From assembly GCA_000227505.4 (NCBI GenBank), contig AGIF02000001.1, positions 702,035-766,034 on the forward strand: a stretch of DNA of 64,000 nucleotides. The letters run 5' to 3'. Source of the DNA: a gamma proteobacterium HIMB55. Lineage in GTDB: Bacteria > Pseudomonadota > Gammaproteobacteria > Pseudomonadales > Halieaceae. Positions 54,303 to 62,761 of the stretch are shown piece by piece. Both the position numbers and the translations under genes were made by a program. Below the pieces are notes generated by a model. That model saw only the letters and a list, made by a program, of their open reading frames with translations. It was not told the origin of the DNA and did no database searches. The stretch's first letter is position 1. Every line of letters begins with the position of its first letter.

Positions 54303-55052
54303 TTATAGGTAAGGCATCTGAATCGTTGAGCTGTTATCAACCCTGATCTCAGCACCGTTGATGTGCCGTGACTCGTGACTGGCTAAGAAATAAATAACGT
54401 CCGTTACCGCTTCTGGCTCGCAAGCGAAACTGAAAGCCTTCATAGCTTGGTGCGGTTCCATCTCGGGGAAGGTCCCCTCCATGTTGTTCGTCATATCCGT
54501 CAGGATTCCATCAGGATGCACGCTATTACAGCGAATTGGCAGCTGATTAGTTTGGCAATGCACAGCGACACTCATTGTGAGGCTTCGTACCGCAGCTTTG
54601 GCCGCGCCGTAAGCGATAAAGTGAGGGTAGCCCGCTAAGGCTGACGAGGAGGAGATATTAACAATCGATGCGGCCTCACTTTTCTTCAGCGCATCGAGCA
54701 TAAACTTCATGCCTAGGAAGACTGAAGTCGAGTTGACTTCCATCATGCGCTTGTAGTCATCAACCGACGACGTCTCAATCGTGTAGGTCATCAAAATAGC
54801 CGCGTTATTCACCAGCACATCAAGCTTTCCGTGTTCTGCGATGACTGCGTTTGAGAGTGTTTGCCAGTCTGACTCGCTGGTGACATCGCAAGCGCGGTAG
54901 GAGACGCTTGCATGCTCAAACAAGCCCTCTGGCACTCTGATATCGGTGCCAATGACGGTGTAGCCCTGCTCAGCAAACTTTTTAACGGTTGATTGGCCAA
55001 CGCCACCTGCTGCACCTGTGATCACCGCAACACGATTTGTTTGAGTCGACAC
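54303..55052 (-). CDS. SDR-family oxidoreductase
   Basis: This 249-residue classical SDR has cofactor motif TGAAGGVGQ (12-20), NNAAI in the core, and an active site with Ser in SSSSALAG and Y-G-A-A-K. The C-terminus is HINGAEIRVDNSS. D at the end of strand 2 (GTDIRV) suggests NAD. It oxidises a ring or side-chain alcohol or reduces a ketone. The start is a GTG with AGGAGG 6 bases upstream, a strong site; an overlapping ATG is out of frame. It converges with the alcohol dehydrogenase gene and diverges from the next SDR gene across a 330-bp region with tandem repeats. Confidence 0.9.
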   Translation of the reverse strand: MSTQTNRVAVITGAAGGVGQSTVKKFAEQGYTVIGTDIRVPEGLFEHASVSYRACDVTSESDWQTLSNAVIAEHGKLDVLVNNAAILMTYTIETSSVDDYKRMMEVNSTSVFLGMKFMLDALKKSEAASIVNISSSSALAGYPHFIAYGAAKAAVRSLTMSVAVHCQTNQLPIRCNSVHPDGILTDMTNNMEGTFPEMEPHQAMKAFSFACEPEAVTDVIYFLASHESRHINGAEIRVDNSSTIQMPYL

Positions 55053-55317
55053 CGCATGCCTCCTGTTATTGTTTTTAAACAGCTTGTACTAAGAGGGTAG
55101 AGTGCCAATCATGCCTACCGTTTAGCAAGGGGGAGGACCTGAGCCAAGCACACAAACGGACCATGCTGCTGTGCAACAGCCATGGGATCTTAGGCGATGA
55201 AGCGATACCGAGTCCTTTGTGAGGTCGAGCGAAGTGCCTAAAAGCCACGCAAGATCCCAAAAAAAAGGCGTAGAGTGAGGAAAAGTTTCGAAGTCATGGA
55301 GCAGATGCCGGACGGCT

Positions 55318-55373
55318 AGACCGGTTAAGGCAGACCGGTTAAGGCAGACCGGTTAAGGCAGACCGGTTAAGGA
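55318..55373 (+). repeat. 14-bp tandem repeat x4 containing the next gene's ribosome site
   Basis: Four adjacent copies of AGACCGGTTAAGGC, the last ending in A (55360-55373). The final copy reads TTAAGGAG, the ribosome-binding site of the SDR gene starting at 55382. The first three copies have AAGGCAG at the same place. The rest of the 55053-55381 region shows an A-run near 55259 but no gene. Confidence 0.95.
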
Positions 55374-55381
55374 GTGAAACG

Positions 55382-56161
55382 ATGTTACTAAATGGCAAAG
55401 TGATAGTGATCAGTGGGGTGGGGCCGGGTCTCGGACAGACGCTCGCTAAATTGGCGGCCGCTGAAGGCGCTAAAGTTGTACTCGGTGCCCGCAACCAGAC
55501 ATTCCTTGACGAGGTCGCTGAGTCGATCCGCAGCGCGGGGGGTGAAGCGGTTGCGCTGAGCACCGATGTGACCTCCACAGAGCAATGTAAGGCGTTGATT
55601 AGCGCGGGTGTTGACGCCTTTGGGCGCATTGATGGCTTGGTAAACAGCGCTTATGCCCATGGTGACTGGGCGCCGGCCGATGTTTCTGACCCTGACAAAA
55701 TGGGGGACGTAATAAACGTAATCTGTCAGGGCGCGCTGCGCATGGCGCAGGCCTGTGCACCTCATATGCAAGCTGTGGGTGGCGGTTCTATTGTTAATGT
55801 CTCCACCATGTCGACGGTTAAACCCTTCTCAGGCGAGACAATGTATGCCGCCGGTAAAGGTGCCTTAAATGCTCTGACGCGTCACATGGCAAATGACTTT
55901 GGCAAATACGCTATTCGAGTCAATGCGCTGCGCATGGGCTGGATCGGCGGTGCACCCGTGTACGGATTTATCGATCAGCAAGTGCAGGCAGGTGCGGACC
56001 GAGATACCGTCGTTCGCGGCATTACGGACCGCATAGCTCTGGGTATTATCCCCCCCGAGGAAGATTGCGCTAAGGCTGTTCTGGCCTTCTTGTCAGATTA
56101 CTCCGCCGTTATCACCGGTACCTCGGTCGATGTGAACGGTGGTGAGTACATGGCACCTTAA
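55382..56161 (+). CDS. SDR-family oxidoreductase
   Basis: A 259-residue classical SDR: cofactor motif SGVGPGLGQ (11-19), R at the end of strand 2 (LGARNQ) suggesting NADP or relaxed use, and catalytic Ser in NVSTMSTV with Y-A-A-G-K. The C-terminus is ITGTSVDVNGGEYM. It would handle a hydroxyl or keto group on the shared substrate. The ribosome site AAGGAG is part of the last 14-bp repeat upstream, so translation depends on the array's end. It is followed 54 bp later by a SRPBCC-domain gene on the same strand. Confidence 0.9.
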   Translation: MLLNGKVIVISGVGPGLGQTLAKLAAAEGAKVVLGARNQTFLDEVAESIRSAGGEAVALSTDVTSTEQCKALISAGVDAFGRIDGLVNSAYAHGDWAPADVSDPDKMGDVINVICQGALRMAQACAPHMQAVGGGSIVNVSTMSTVKPFSGETMYAAGKGALNALTRHMANDFGKYAIRVNALRMGWIGGAPVYGFIDQQVQAGADRDTVVRGITDRIALGIIPPEEDCAKAVLAFLSDYSAVITGTSVDVNGGEYMAP

Positions 56162-56215
56162 AGTTACCTTTAGGAATTTACCCAGACGCTCAAAGAAGCT
56201 TTTAAGGAGACCGAT

Positions 56216-56692
56216 ATGACCGAAGATGAGAAGCTGGCAGTCGATCCCAACGCAATCGTCCGCTCAATAACTGTACAGATCGCTGCGCCCGCTCAGGCCG
56301 TTTGGGATGTGCTGGTTGATTTTGACCGATACCGTGAGTGGAACCCCTTCTGCGTGGAGGCATCGGGCGTTCTTGAAGTTGGCGAGCCCCTATCCATGAA
56401 GCTCAAAAGCTACACGGAGGAAGGGCAGTACTTCGACAACGTAGAGTTCATCACCGAAATTGATGAGCCTCGTCTCGTCTCTTGGTCCGCGCCATGGGTC
56501 GATGAGTGGCCGTACCCCGCGCGCCGAGACCAGTTCGTTATCTCAACCGGTCCTGAGAGCTGCGAGTACTACTCGACGGATGCTTTTTTAGGGCCTCACG
56601 GCATTCACGTTATGCGGTTTGCCGGGCCTTGGGTGAAGCGTGCGTTTGATGACACAGCCAATGCGCTAAAGGCCTATGTTGAGCGTGCGTAA
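56216..56692 (+). CDS. SRPBCC-domain protein (polyketide cyclase/START-like)
   Basis: The 158-residue protein has the SRPBCC layout: ITVQIAAPAQAVWDVLVDFDRYREWNPFC (residues about 19-47) forming the first strand and helices, the central sheet, and a long C-terminal helix (FDDTANALKAYVERA). The fold makes a deep hydrophobic pocket for lipids, steroids or polyketides. AAGGAGACC precedes the ATG. It probably forms a two-gene unit with the SDR 54 bp upstream. It may be a binding protein or a cyclase; active residues cannot be named. It converges with the sulfotransferase gene 16 bp away. Confidence 0.82.
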   Translation: MTEDEKLAVDPNAIVRSITVQIAAPAQAVWDVLVDFDRYREWNPFCVEASGVLEVGEPLSMKLKSYTEEGQYFDNVEFITEIDEPRLVSWSAPWVDEWPYPARRDQFVISTGPESCEYYSTDAFLGPHGIHVMRFAGPWVKRAFDDTANALKAYVERA

Positions 56693-56708
56693 TGACCTTT
56701 AAGGGTTA

Positions 56709-57860
56709 TTACCGCGCCACATGCCGCGAAATATAGTCTCCAAACTGATCCTCGATACCTGAGGGAGTGAATCCATAATCGGATAACTGGTAATGGTGCT
56801 CGGGGCGGTTCTCGCGCGCATTCATCTCTCGCCAGCGGGCCATCTCCGTCAAAGCTCCCTCGGTGAGCGTTTGTCCGGTGAATTCATAAATCCGTCGTAT
56901 CGTTGCTTCAGGGTCACTGAGCGAATCTTTGAACCACAAGTCCAGATAGCGATCGTCATGTCCGTTGTCGCGGAACGCTCGAGTCTTGGCGAGACCTACC
57001 TGCCATTTATTTGCCCAATGTTGGGCCATGGCAATGGGGTCAAGCTTATCAGTGAAGGGTGATGCGAGCGCCGACATCATGCTGCCGTAAGAGGGGATGA
57101 CCTCGAGCGGGTGCCGGTGAGTCTGAATAACTACTGCGGCTGGGAAGCGCGCAAAAAGATACTCCGGATAGTGAAGATGGTGGGGTGTTTTTAAGAGCCA
57201 GCGTTTCCCAGTCAGTCCCCTTCTCCGCTTCTGCCACTGCAAAAACTGAAGCTGCAGGTAGAGGTAGTCATATGCTGCGGACTGATCTTGCTCGTAGAGA
57301 CTGTCGCCGTAATCGGGCATGAAGGCGTAACACTCGGGCACGGTGCTCATGAAGGCGTGTTCGAGCAGCATGATCTCTTCATCGGCAGCCACAGGGTCCA
57401 TAGGGTGGATGGCCGCAAGTTCAGGTGACGCCTCCAGCATGGCTGCGACTTCTGCCTGGGCAATTGGAATCCGATCGTCTTCCTGCTCAAATTTATCGTT
57501 AAGCGGACTCGGCTGGCGCACTTCGTACCAGAGCGGTGCGAGAAGTTGGTCATCAGCGGCAATGCTTCGGTGAAGCATCGTTGTGCCGGTGCGAGGAAGT
57601 CCGATCACGACGATGGGGCTGAGAATTTCCTCTTCCAGAATCTCAGGATAGCGCTCAATCCATTGCTCAAGTCTAAGTCGGTTTGCGAGTAAATCGCTCA
57701 AGCGGGCCGCATGAAACTGCCTGCCAATCTCATTAAGGGCTGCCTCGGTATTCAGCCCTTTGACCAGGGATTCGAGGGGGGATCTGAAACTCAAGTCGCT
57801 AAACGCCGAAGCGTTCGCGACTTCCAGCGCTTCGGTTATGAGTTGATCAGCATTTAGCAC
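56709..57860 (-). CDS. Sulfotransferase-family protein
   Basis: From the GTG at 57860 the protein is 383 residues. The PAPS phosphate-binding loop is GLPRTGTTMLHR (87-98). WLLKTPHHLHYPEYLFARFPAAVVIQTHRHP follows, in which the HRHP region matches the 3'-phosphate site of sulfotransferases. It would transfer sulfate from PAPS to a hydroxyl or amine. An ATG at 57920 is also in frame but would overlap the preceding gene by 41 bp. It is the last gene of the eight-gene minus-strand cluster. Its presence beside Rieske and SDR genes suggests a hydroxylated substrate could be sulfated, or that it is a divergent family member with another role. Confidence 0.82.
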   Translation of the reverse strand: MLNADQLITEALEVANASAFSDLSFRSPLESLVKGLNTEAALNEIGRQFHAARLSDLLANRLRLEQWIERYPEILEEEILSPIVVIGLPRTGTTMLHRSIAADDQLLAPLWYEVRQPSPLNDKFEQEDDRIPIAQAEVAAMLEASPELAAIHPMDPVAADEEIMLLEHAFMSTVPECYAFMPDYGDSLYEQDQSAAYDYLYLQLQFLQWQKRRRGLTGKRWLLKTPHHLHYPEYLFARFPAAVVIQTHRHPLEVIPSYGSMMSALASPFTDKLDPIAMAQHWANKWQVGLAKTRAFRDNGHDDRYLDLWFKDSLSDPEATIRRIYEFTGQTLTEGALTEMARWREMNARENRPEHHYQLSDYGFTPSGIEDQFGDYISRHVAR

Positions 57861-57879
57861 AATCCGGCCCCCATAAGCT

Positions 57880-59364
57880 TCACAGTCTCTGTACGTTCTG
57901 AATATTTGCGTTCGCCGCATTGCTTAGCTTGAGAAGCTTCGCGGTTGGCGCAGTTGCGTTGTCAGACAGTAAATACCGTATCGCTACCAACCCCTCTGAC
58001 TCGTCGCCCGTGTTGAGCCAGTTCTCGCCTTCTGGAGCTGGAGTGTCGCTAATCCAAACACGGTAACGACCGTTCCGGTTCGTGATTTCACTGCCCTTGA
58101 GCGAGGCGGGTTGTCCATTGGGCTCGATAGACTGCATCCAATGGTCTTGTAAGGTGATGCTCCAGAAGGCAGCTGTAGGTACTTCGCCCTCAACAACGAG
58201 CGCCTCACCGGACGCGAGCGAGAAAGAGCCGCCGTGGTAGTCGTTGTCGGGCGTCGGATAGAAAATGCCCACGAAATCCGGAGACATGGTAGCGGGACGA
58301 TCAAAACTATTCGTTGTTTCTTTGAGAGCGTCGGCGAGTGCAAGACTGCCTTGCCAAGTCTGATTAAAAAAGTTCACCGCGTTCGCTGCGCGCGTTTCAA
58401 AGGGGGTAGCACTCTGACCGGATGTACCGGTCTGAGTTATTACGCCAGTAATTGCGCTGGCTGCAGTCCCCAAGCGCTTAATGGTTAGCCTTGAAGGCTG
58501 GCGGGGCTCTGAGTCAAAGAAATACTCCCGAACCATGATCAGGTGACTGCTATCGCTGAGACTTAGTGTTAGTTGCTGAGAGCCCAGCTCTGTACCTTGC
58601 ATTTGAGCCTCTTCAACACCGTTGTGGGAATCGATAGATGGCGCGCTCTCTGCACCTTTAATACGTTCAGTAATACCTTCAGTAATACCTTCAGCGCCCT
58701 TTGTACTTCCTATGCTTTTTTCCAGCGGCGTATCTGGTTTCTTACTTTCAGATGTCTCTTCACTCGATTCGTTGGTCAACCGGATGCGAAATACGCTGTT
58801 TTTGGCTTGGGGGACAATGCTCGTGGTGTCTGCCACGCGATTCCATCCGGTGAGGGGATTACGCTCATAAACAACAAATCCAAGGTAGTCGGCAGAACCT
58901 GTGGTGATGGCTACGTCGTATTTACTATCAGCGTCTATGGGCGCTGTTGAGTAGTTTGCATCAGGGCTATCACCCAAGAATTTTCGGTAGTCGCTCATCC
59001 AGTCGGTGAATGCTGGCTGTAGCGGGTCGCCTTTAGCGATATGCATCTCTACCGATGCGGCTAACAATCCGCTTAGGTAGTCATAGGCTTTGCCCAAGTC
59101 GGCTTCTGAAGCCTCCGGATTACGCTCACGAATGGCGTTTGCCGCATGCTCGAGACTGATCGATAGATCACTTATTTTTATGGCAGCCGCCGAGCCCAAG
59201 GCCCAGCTCATATCGGGTCGACTGATCGTATCTCGTGCGTTGAAGTTACCGAGTGTGTAACTCATCGACGCTACAATCAGGATGGCTGCAATGACACTTA
59301 CCAGCCGACCGAGGCGCCGAGTCGTCGAGGTTTTAGTTTGAGGTACCGATGCCTCCTGACTCAT
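57880..59364 (-). CDS. DUF1214-domain protein with membrane anchor (1)
   Basis: A 494-residue protein with one N-terminal membrane segment (about 20-40). The C-terminal DUF1214 part includes GIFYPTPDNDYHGGSFSLASGEALVVEGEVPTAAFWSITLQDHWMQSIEP. Between about 200 and 265 lies a low-complexity, charged insertion (rich in Ser, Glu, Lys and Gly with an EGITEGITE repeat) absent from the paralogue. DUF1214 proteins have no settled function. It overlaps the upstream paralogue by 4 bp (ATGA) and is followed by the sulfotransferase. Whether it faces cytoplasm or periplasm is not clear; the anchor suggests the latter. Confidence 0.8.
   Translation of the reverse strand: MSQEASVPQTKTSTTRRLGRLVSVIAAILIVASMSYTLGNFNARDTISRPDMSWALGSAAAIKISDLSISLEHAANAIRERNPEASEADLGKAYDYLSGLLAASVEMHIAKGDPLQPAFTDWMSDYRKFLGDSPDANYSTAPIDADSKYDVAITTGSADYLGFVVYERNPLTGWNRVADTTSIVPQAKNSVFRIRLTNESSEETSESKKPDTPLEKSIGSTKGAEGITEGITERIKGAESAPSIDSHNGVEEAQMQGTELGSQQLTLSLSDSSHLIMVREYFFDSEPRQPSRLTIKRLGTAASAITGVITQTGTSGQSATPFETRAANAVNFFNQTWQGSLALADALKETTNSFDRPATMSPDFVGIFYPTPDNDYHGGSFSLASGEALVVEGEVPTAAFWSITLQDHWMQSIEPNGQPASLKGSEITNRNGRYRVWISDTPAPEGENWLNTGDESEGLVAIRYLLSDNATAPTAKLLKLSNAANANIQNVQRL
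58666..58694 (-). repeat. 12-bp in-frame tandem repeat inside the DUF1214 gene
   Basis: TTCAGTAATACC occurs twice in tandem and begins a third copy. It encodes repeated EGIT in the charged linker; being a multiple of three it keeps the frame. Confidence 0.8.
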
Positions 59365-60446
59365 GCGCTAACATCCGAGGAGCCCATGATTCGGGTGGTG
59401 GGGTTTACGGGGTCTTTACAGCCCACCCATCGGAAGCAGAGCGTTCCTTCCACGTGACCGCCGGTACTAAGCCAGTTTGCGTGTCCAGTGTCTTTCACTG
59501 CGATGTGTATATCTACCGAGCCGTCAGCGTTAACGCTGGCCGTATGTCGGTTGATTGAAATCTTGTGATATCGGTAGTCGAGGGACTCCATCCAGTAGTT
59601 ATCAACTTGCAGGTTCCAGGTTTGGCAGTTGGGAACAGAGGGTAGCGTCACCACCATGACTTCATCTGAGGCTAAGCGAAAGTGCCCATGGTAGTAGATG
59701 ATGTTGGGGTCACCGCCCACGGCTTGGCAAAAAGCCTGATCCCAAAGCGGAAGGCTGTTGGGGTTTTCTCGGATTTCTTTACTCCACTGGGAGAACAAAC
59801 CCACGGTATTGCGATAAAAAGCCATCGCCTTGTCGAAGTCGGCCGAAATTTTCTCCGCGCTCAATGGGTCGGGAGTCGCTGATCGATCGACACGATGAAT
59901 TTGTACCTCAGCAGGAGTCTCGAGCGCTCGATCCAGAAAGGTCTGACGAATCAGCAGCGACTCGGATTCTGTATCCATCGGCAGCCAGTTGCCCGACTGT
60001 TCCTTTGCGCTAAGGATGATCTCGAAGTTGCCATCAGCGTCGATCTCAATCGTATTGCTGTCGAGAAACCCCGTTTCGATTTGCTTGAAATTCTCTGCGT
60101 AACTGCCTTTGCTTGTCGCAAAGCTGATGTAGTCGATAGATCCGCGTTTTCCTGTTAATCGGTAGTCGAATCGCCCATCGATAACGGCTTTCTGGTAGAT
60201 ATTATCGGGGTTATCAGCGCCGAGCTTGATCGTCTCGTGAGCGGGTTGATAGAGCACGGGGAAGGCGGCGTCGTTGAACTCGACGTACCACTCGAGTGCC
60301 GCCCGTGCCATTCTGGATAGGTAACGCAAGCCTTCAGCTTGGCTTTGCTCGTCTTGAGGGACGTGACCCTTCGTCAGTTCTTGTCCTGCGGCTTTCAGCG
60401 TGTCGCAGAATGCATCCCATTTGGCAGCCATATCGTTAGCAGCCAT
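59361..60446 (-). CDS. DUF1214-domain protein (2)
   Basis: From the ATG at 60446, which has AAGGG upstream, the protein is 361 residues. It is a soluble DUF1214 member: an N-terminal helical part, ENPNSLPLWDQAFCQAVGGDPNIIYYHGHFRLASDEVMVVTLPSVPNCQTWNLQVDNYWMESLDY in the core and a C-terminal beta part (HIAVKDTGHANWLSTGGHVEGTLCFRW). The core matches that of the next gene, so they are tandem paralogues, one anchored and one not. It starts 10 bp after the SnoaL-like stop and overlaps the second paralogue by 4 bp. Role unknown; co-occurrence with steroid-like catabolic genes is the only hint. Confidence 0.82.
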   Translation of the reverse strand: MAANDMAAKWDAFCDTLKAAGQELTKGHVPQDEQSQAEGLRYLSRMARAALEWYVEFNDAAFPVLYQPAHETIKLGADNPDNIYQKAVIDGRFDYRLTGKRGSIDYISFATSKGSYAENFKQIETGFLDSNTIEIDADGNFEIILSAKEQSGNWLPMDTESESLLIRQTFLDRALETPAEVQIHRVDRSATPDPLSAEKISADFDKAMAFYRNTVGLFSQWSKEIRENPNSLPLWDQAFCQAVGGDPNIIYYHGHFRLASDEVMVVTLPSVPNCQTWNLQVDNYWMESLDYRYHKISINRHTASVNADGSVDIHIAVKDTGHANWLSTGGHVEGTLCFRWVGCKDPVNPTTRIMGSSDVSA

Positions 60447-60456
60447 GCGATAACCC

Positions 60457-60966
60457 TTATTGCTCAGTGACCAAGCCGGGTGCGCTACCGATCTGTTCGA
60501 TCGCGACAACACCCTCAGCGGATGAAAGAAAGAGATTGGACATCAGCGTGTACTTGGAGACGCGCATTTTCCACTCGTCATTAACCCGCGCGTATTCATC
60601 CTCGTAGTAACCGCTCATTAGCTGCACTTGCTTCTGCTCGGTTTCAAGGAGCTGGAATCGCATGCGCCAACGACCTTTTGCCGTATCAGGACCGGTCATC
60701 TCGATTTCTGGCGCAGTACCGTGATGCATATCGACGTGTGTGGGGTGGCAGGCGAGCGATTCGAAGACACCAATGAAAGCGTCCATATCCGTGAACTCGC
60801 CGATGAAGCCAAAGTCGATAAGGAAATCATCCTCGTCATAACAGCTCCGCATGCCTGCGATATCTCGTGTGTCGCAGGCAAACCACCATCGCGCCTTAAG
60901 GCGTTTGATAGCCTCAATGTCTTCGAGGGCTTGAACCCTCGAAGCGAGATCAGTCGATGCAGACAC
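60457..60966 (-). CDS. SnoaL-like / NTF2-fold protein
   Basis: The 169-residue protein fits the SnoaL_4 type of NTF2-like folds: AIKRLKARWWFACDTRDIAGMRSCYDEDDFLIDF, then DAFIGVFESLACHPTHVDMHHG, and a beta-rich end (GRWRMRFQLLETEQKQVQLMSGYYEDEYARVNDEWKM). Such proteins act as isomerases, dehydratases or binding proteins for bulky ligands; ketosteroid isomerase shares the fold. It starts with GTG two bases after the ADC-like stop, so translation is coupled. Catalytic residues (D41 and D46 region, H83/H86) are possible but not certain. Confidence 0.82.
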   Translation of the reverse strand: MSASTDLASRVQALEDIEAIKRLKARWWFACDTRDIAGMRSCYDEDDFLIDFGFIGEFTDMDAFIGVFESLACHPTHVDMHHGTAPEIEMTGPDTAKGRWRMRFQLLETEQKQVQLMSGYYEDEYARVNDEWKMRVSKYTLMSNLFLSSAEGVVAIEQIGSAPGLVTEQ

Positions 60967-60968
60967 GG

Positions 60969-61742
60969 TTACTTACCGGGAGCACCATTGACACCCGGCC
61001 ATCGCGAGCCAGAAATTGTGTCAGCGAAGGGCAGGAATGCCTCGGGGTCCAAAGGCTTGGAGAGCGTGATCGAGCGATCCAAGAACGTGGGCCACCAGAG
61101 GTAGGCAGACAGCTGTTCACGCATTGGGAGCTTGCTCGCCAGCGGGTCCCATGGACTGTCACGAAGTACCAATTGGCCTTGTACGTTCTCTTTCCAAGCA
61201 GTGCCGTACTTACTTGCTACATGTACAACATGTGGCGGGAAGTCATAGCCCGTCGCAGGACCACCGATGCTGACTGCGCGCGATACCTTGATCCACCACT
61301 CGTTTTGCACGAACTCATCACCCGGATCGGTAGGCCCTTCGCTCATGCCTTCGAACTCGAGGAAGGTATAGCCTTGGTGCGTGCACTTTGCGCGAACCAT
61401 TGGGCCCAAGCGGTGGTAGTCGATCTCACAGGGGTACTTGGGCTGACCATTCATCTCTTGCGAGATGAAGATTGCCGACTCCTGATCGATGCCATAGCCG
61501 AGCGTGAACTCGCCCTCGATTCCATCAAAATCAGCGTTTACCGTTGTGACTACACCGTACTCGGGAACATCAGGTACTGGGAAGTTATAAACCGTCAGAT
61601 TGACGTTGGGCTCTTTGCCGACTGTGATGCCCGGAGGTAAAAGTGCTGCAATGGCTTCCGGATCGGTGCGGTAGTGAATCTTGAGCATCGGCCAGTTGAT
61701 GATACAACCGGGTGCGCCCATTGGGGCTTGTGCGTCAGTCAT
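60969..61742 (-). CDS. Acetoacetate decarboxylase-family protein
   Basis: A 257-residue ADC-fold protein: WPMLKIHYRTDPEAIAALLPPGI at the N-terminus and the Schiff-base segment ISQEMNGQPKYPCEID with K102 and E96. K102 corresponds to the catalytic lysine of acetoacetate decarboxylase. It may decarboxylate a beta-keto acid or act as an aldolase/dehydratase, as many family members do. An AGGAAGA site precedes the ATG. It is coupled to the SnoaL gene (2 bp) and lies 137 bp after the SDR gene of the same cluster. Substrate not known. Confidence 0.86.
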   Translation of the reverse strand: MTDAQAPMGAPGCIINWPMLKIHYRTDPEAIAALLPPGITVGKEPNVNLTVYNFPVPDVPEYGVVTTVNADFDGIEGEFTLGYGIDQESAIFISQEMNGQPKYPCEIDYHRLGPMVRAKCTHQGYTFLEFEGMSEGPTDPGDEFVQNEWWIKVSRAVSIGGPATGYDFPPHVVHVASKYGTAWKENVQGQLVLRDSPWDPLASKLPMREQLSAYLWWPTFLDRSITLSKPLDPEAFLPFADTISGSRWPGVNGAPGK

Positions 61743-61879
61743 GATGTTCTTCCTTTGTTATCGTTCTTTTAGCTGTTTTCATTACGCGAGGTGTTTCTCG
61801 CAATGTACTTTGGTCGCGGGGCACTCTTTTCGAATTGCCTCGAACTGCTTCGAACGGCAGGCCTCGCGTGCGGATTTAG

Positions 61880-62761
61880 TTAACCCACAGATTCCGGTAC
61901 CGGCGTCGTTTTGTTGATAATCATATCTGCGCGACGCTGTACTTTGGCCATGCTGTCCTCGGTGTGCGTCAGTAACCAGAAATTACCCTCCGGAATGCCG
62001 GCAAGCGCCATCTCCGCAACTTCATCGGGATGCGTGGTCTTGAGGTCAAAACCATACTCTTCGGCCATGCGCTTCATATCTTCGACCGAGTTGATGCCCG
62101 TTTCGTTGCCTGTGACACCCTTATCAAACTCATCGGGACGAACCCGACCTGAGTTAAACAAGCCGGTTTCTACCACATAGGGGCCAGGGAATAGGGCGCT
62201 GACAACGACCGGCAAACCGCCCATTTGCACCTGGTAGTGCAGGTTCTCGGTGATGGTGTGGACGGCGGCTTTAGTTGCTGTGTAGATCGGAACATCGGGT
62301 AGCACGGTGTAGGCGCCATTGCCCGAGCCAGTAATGATCATGTGGGTTCTGTCGGCACGGGTGATCAGGTAGGGCATGAACACATTGATGCTATTCACGG
62401 CGCCCCAAAGATTCACATTGAAGCACCACTGCCAATCCTTCTCGGAGAATCCCCAAATGGGACCCGCTTCGCCGGCACCGATTCCGGCGTTGGCAAATAC
62501 CAAGTCCACTTGCGAGAAGGTCTCAAGCGACGCGTCTAGAAGGCCTTGCAGGCTCTCAGTTGACGTTACATCGCAGCGCTCAACGCGATGTGGAATATTC
62601 TCTGCGGCAAGGTCTGTGGCGATGGCTTCCATTGCGTTGGCGTCAACATCGCCGATAACAACATTGGCGCCTGCGCGGCCGAGTCCAAAGGCGATGGATC
62701 GACCAACCCCGCTTGCACCGCCCGTGATGACCGCGGTTTTACCCTGATAGTAATCGCTCAT
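61880..62761 (-). CDS. SDR-family oxidoreductase
   Basis: From the ATG at 62761 the protein is 293 residues, somewhat longer than typical. Cofactor motif TGGASGVGRS (11-20), DVDANAMEAI after strand 2 (D suggests NAD), NAGIG, and catalytic Y-T-A-T-K in VPIYTATKAAV are present. The C-terminal extension (TDDEVAEMAL-like helices and LLTHTEDSMAKVQRR) is of the type seen in SDRs acting on bulky substrates. The start overlaps the upstream Rieske gene by 4 bp (ATGA), so the two are coupled and probably act in sequence: hydroxylation then oxidation. Confidence 0.88.
   Translation of the reverse strand: MSDYYQGKTAVITGGASGVGRSIAFGLGRAGANVVIGDVDANAMEAIATDLAAENIPHRVERCDVTSTESLQGLLDASLETFSQVDLVFANAGIGAGEAGPIWGFSEKDWQWCFNVNLWGAVNSINVFMPYLITRADRTHMIITGSGNGAYTVLPDVPIYTATKAAVHTITENLHYQVQMGGLPVVVSALFPGPYVVETGLFNSGRVRPDEFDKGVTGNETGINSVEDMKRMAEEYGFDLKTTHPDEVAEMALAGIPEGNFWLLTHTEDSMAKVQRRADMIINKTTPVPESVG

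Noticed and set aside
55318-55373. CRISPR or phage attachment site
   Set aside because: There are no spacers, integrase or tRNA nearby; it is a simple tandem array.
60957-61640. 227-codon open frame on the plus strand
   Set aside because: Antisense shadow of the acetoacetate-decarboxylase-like gene; it has no family features.
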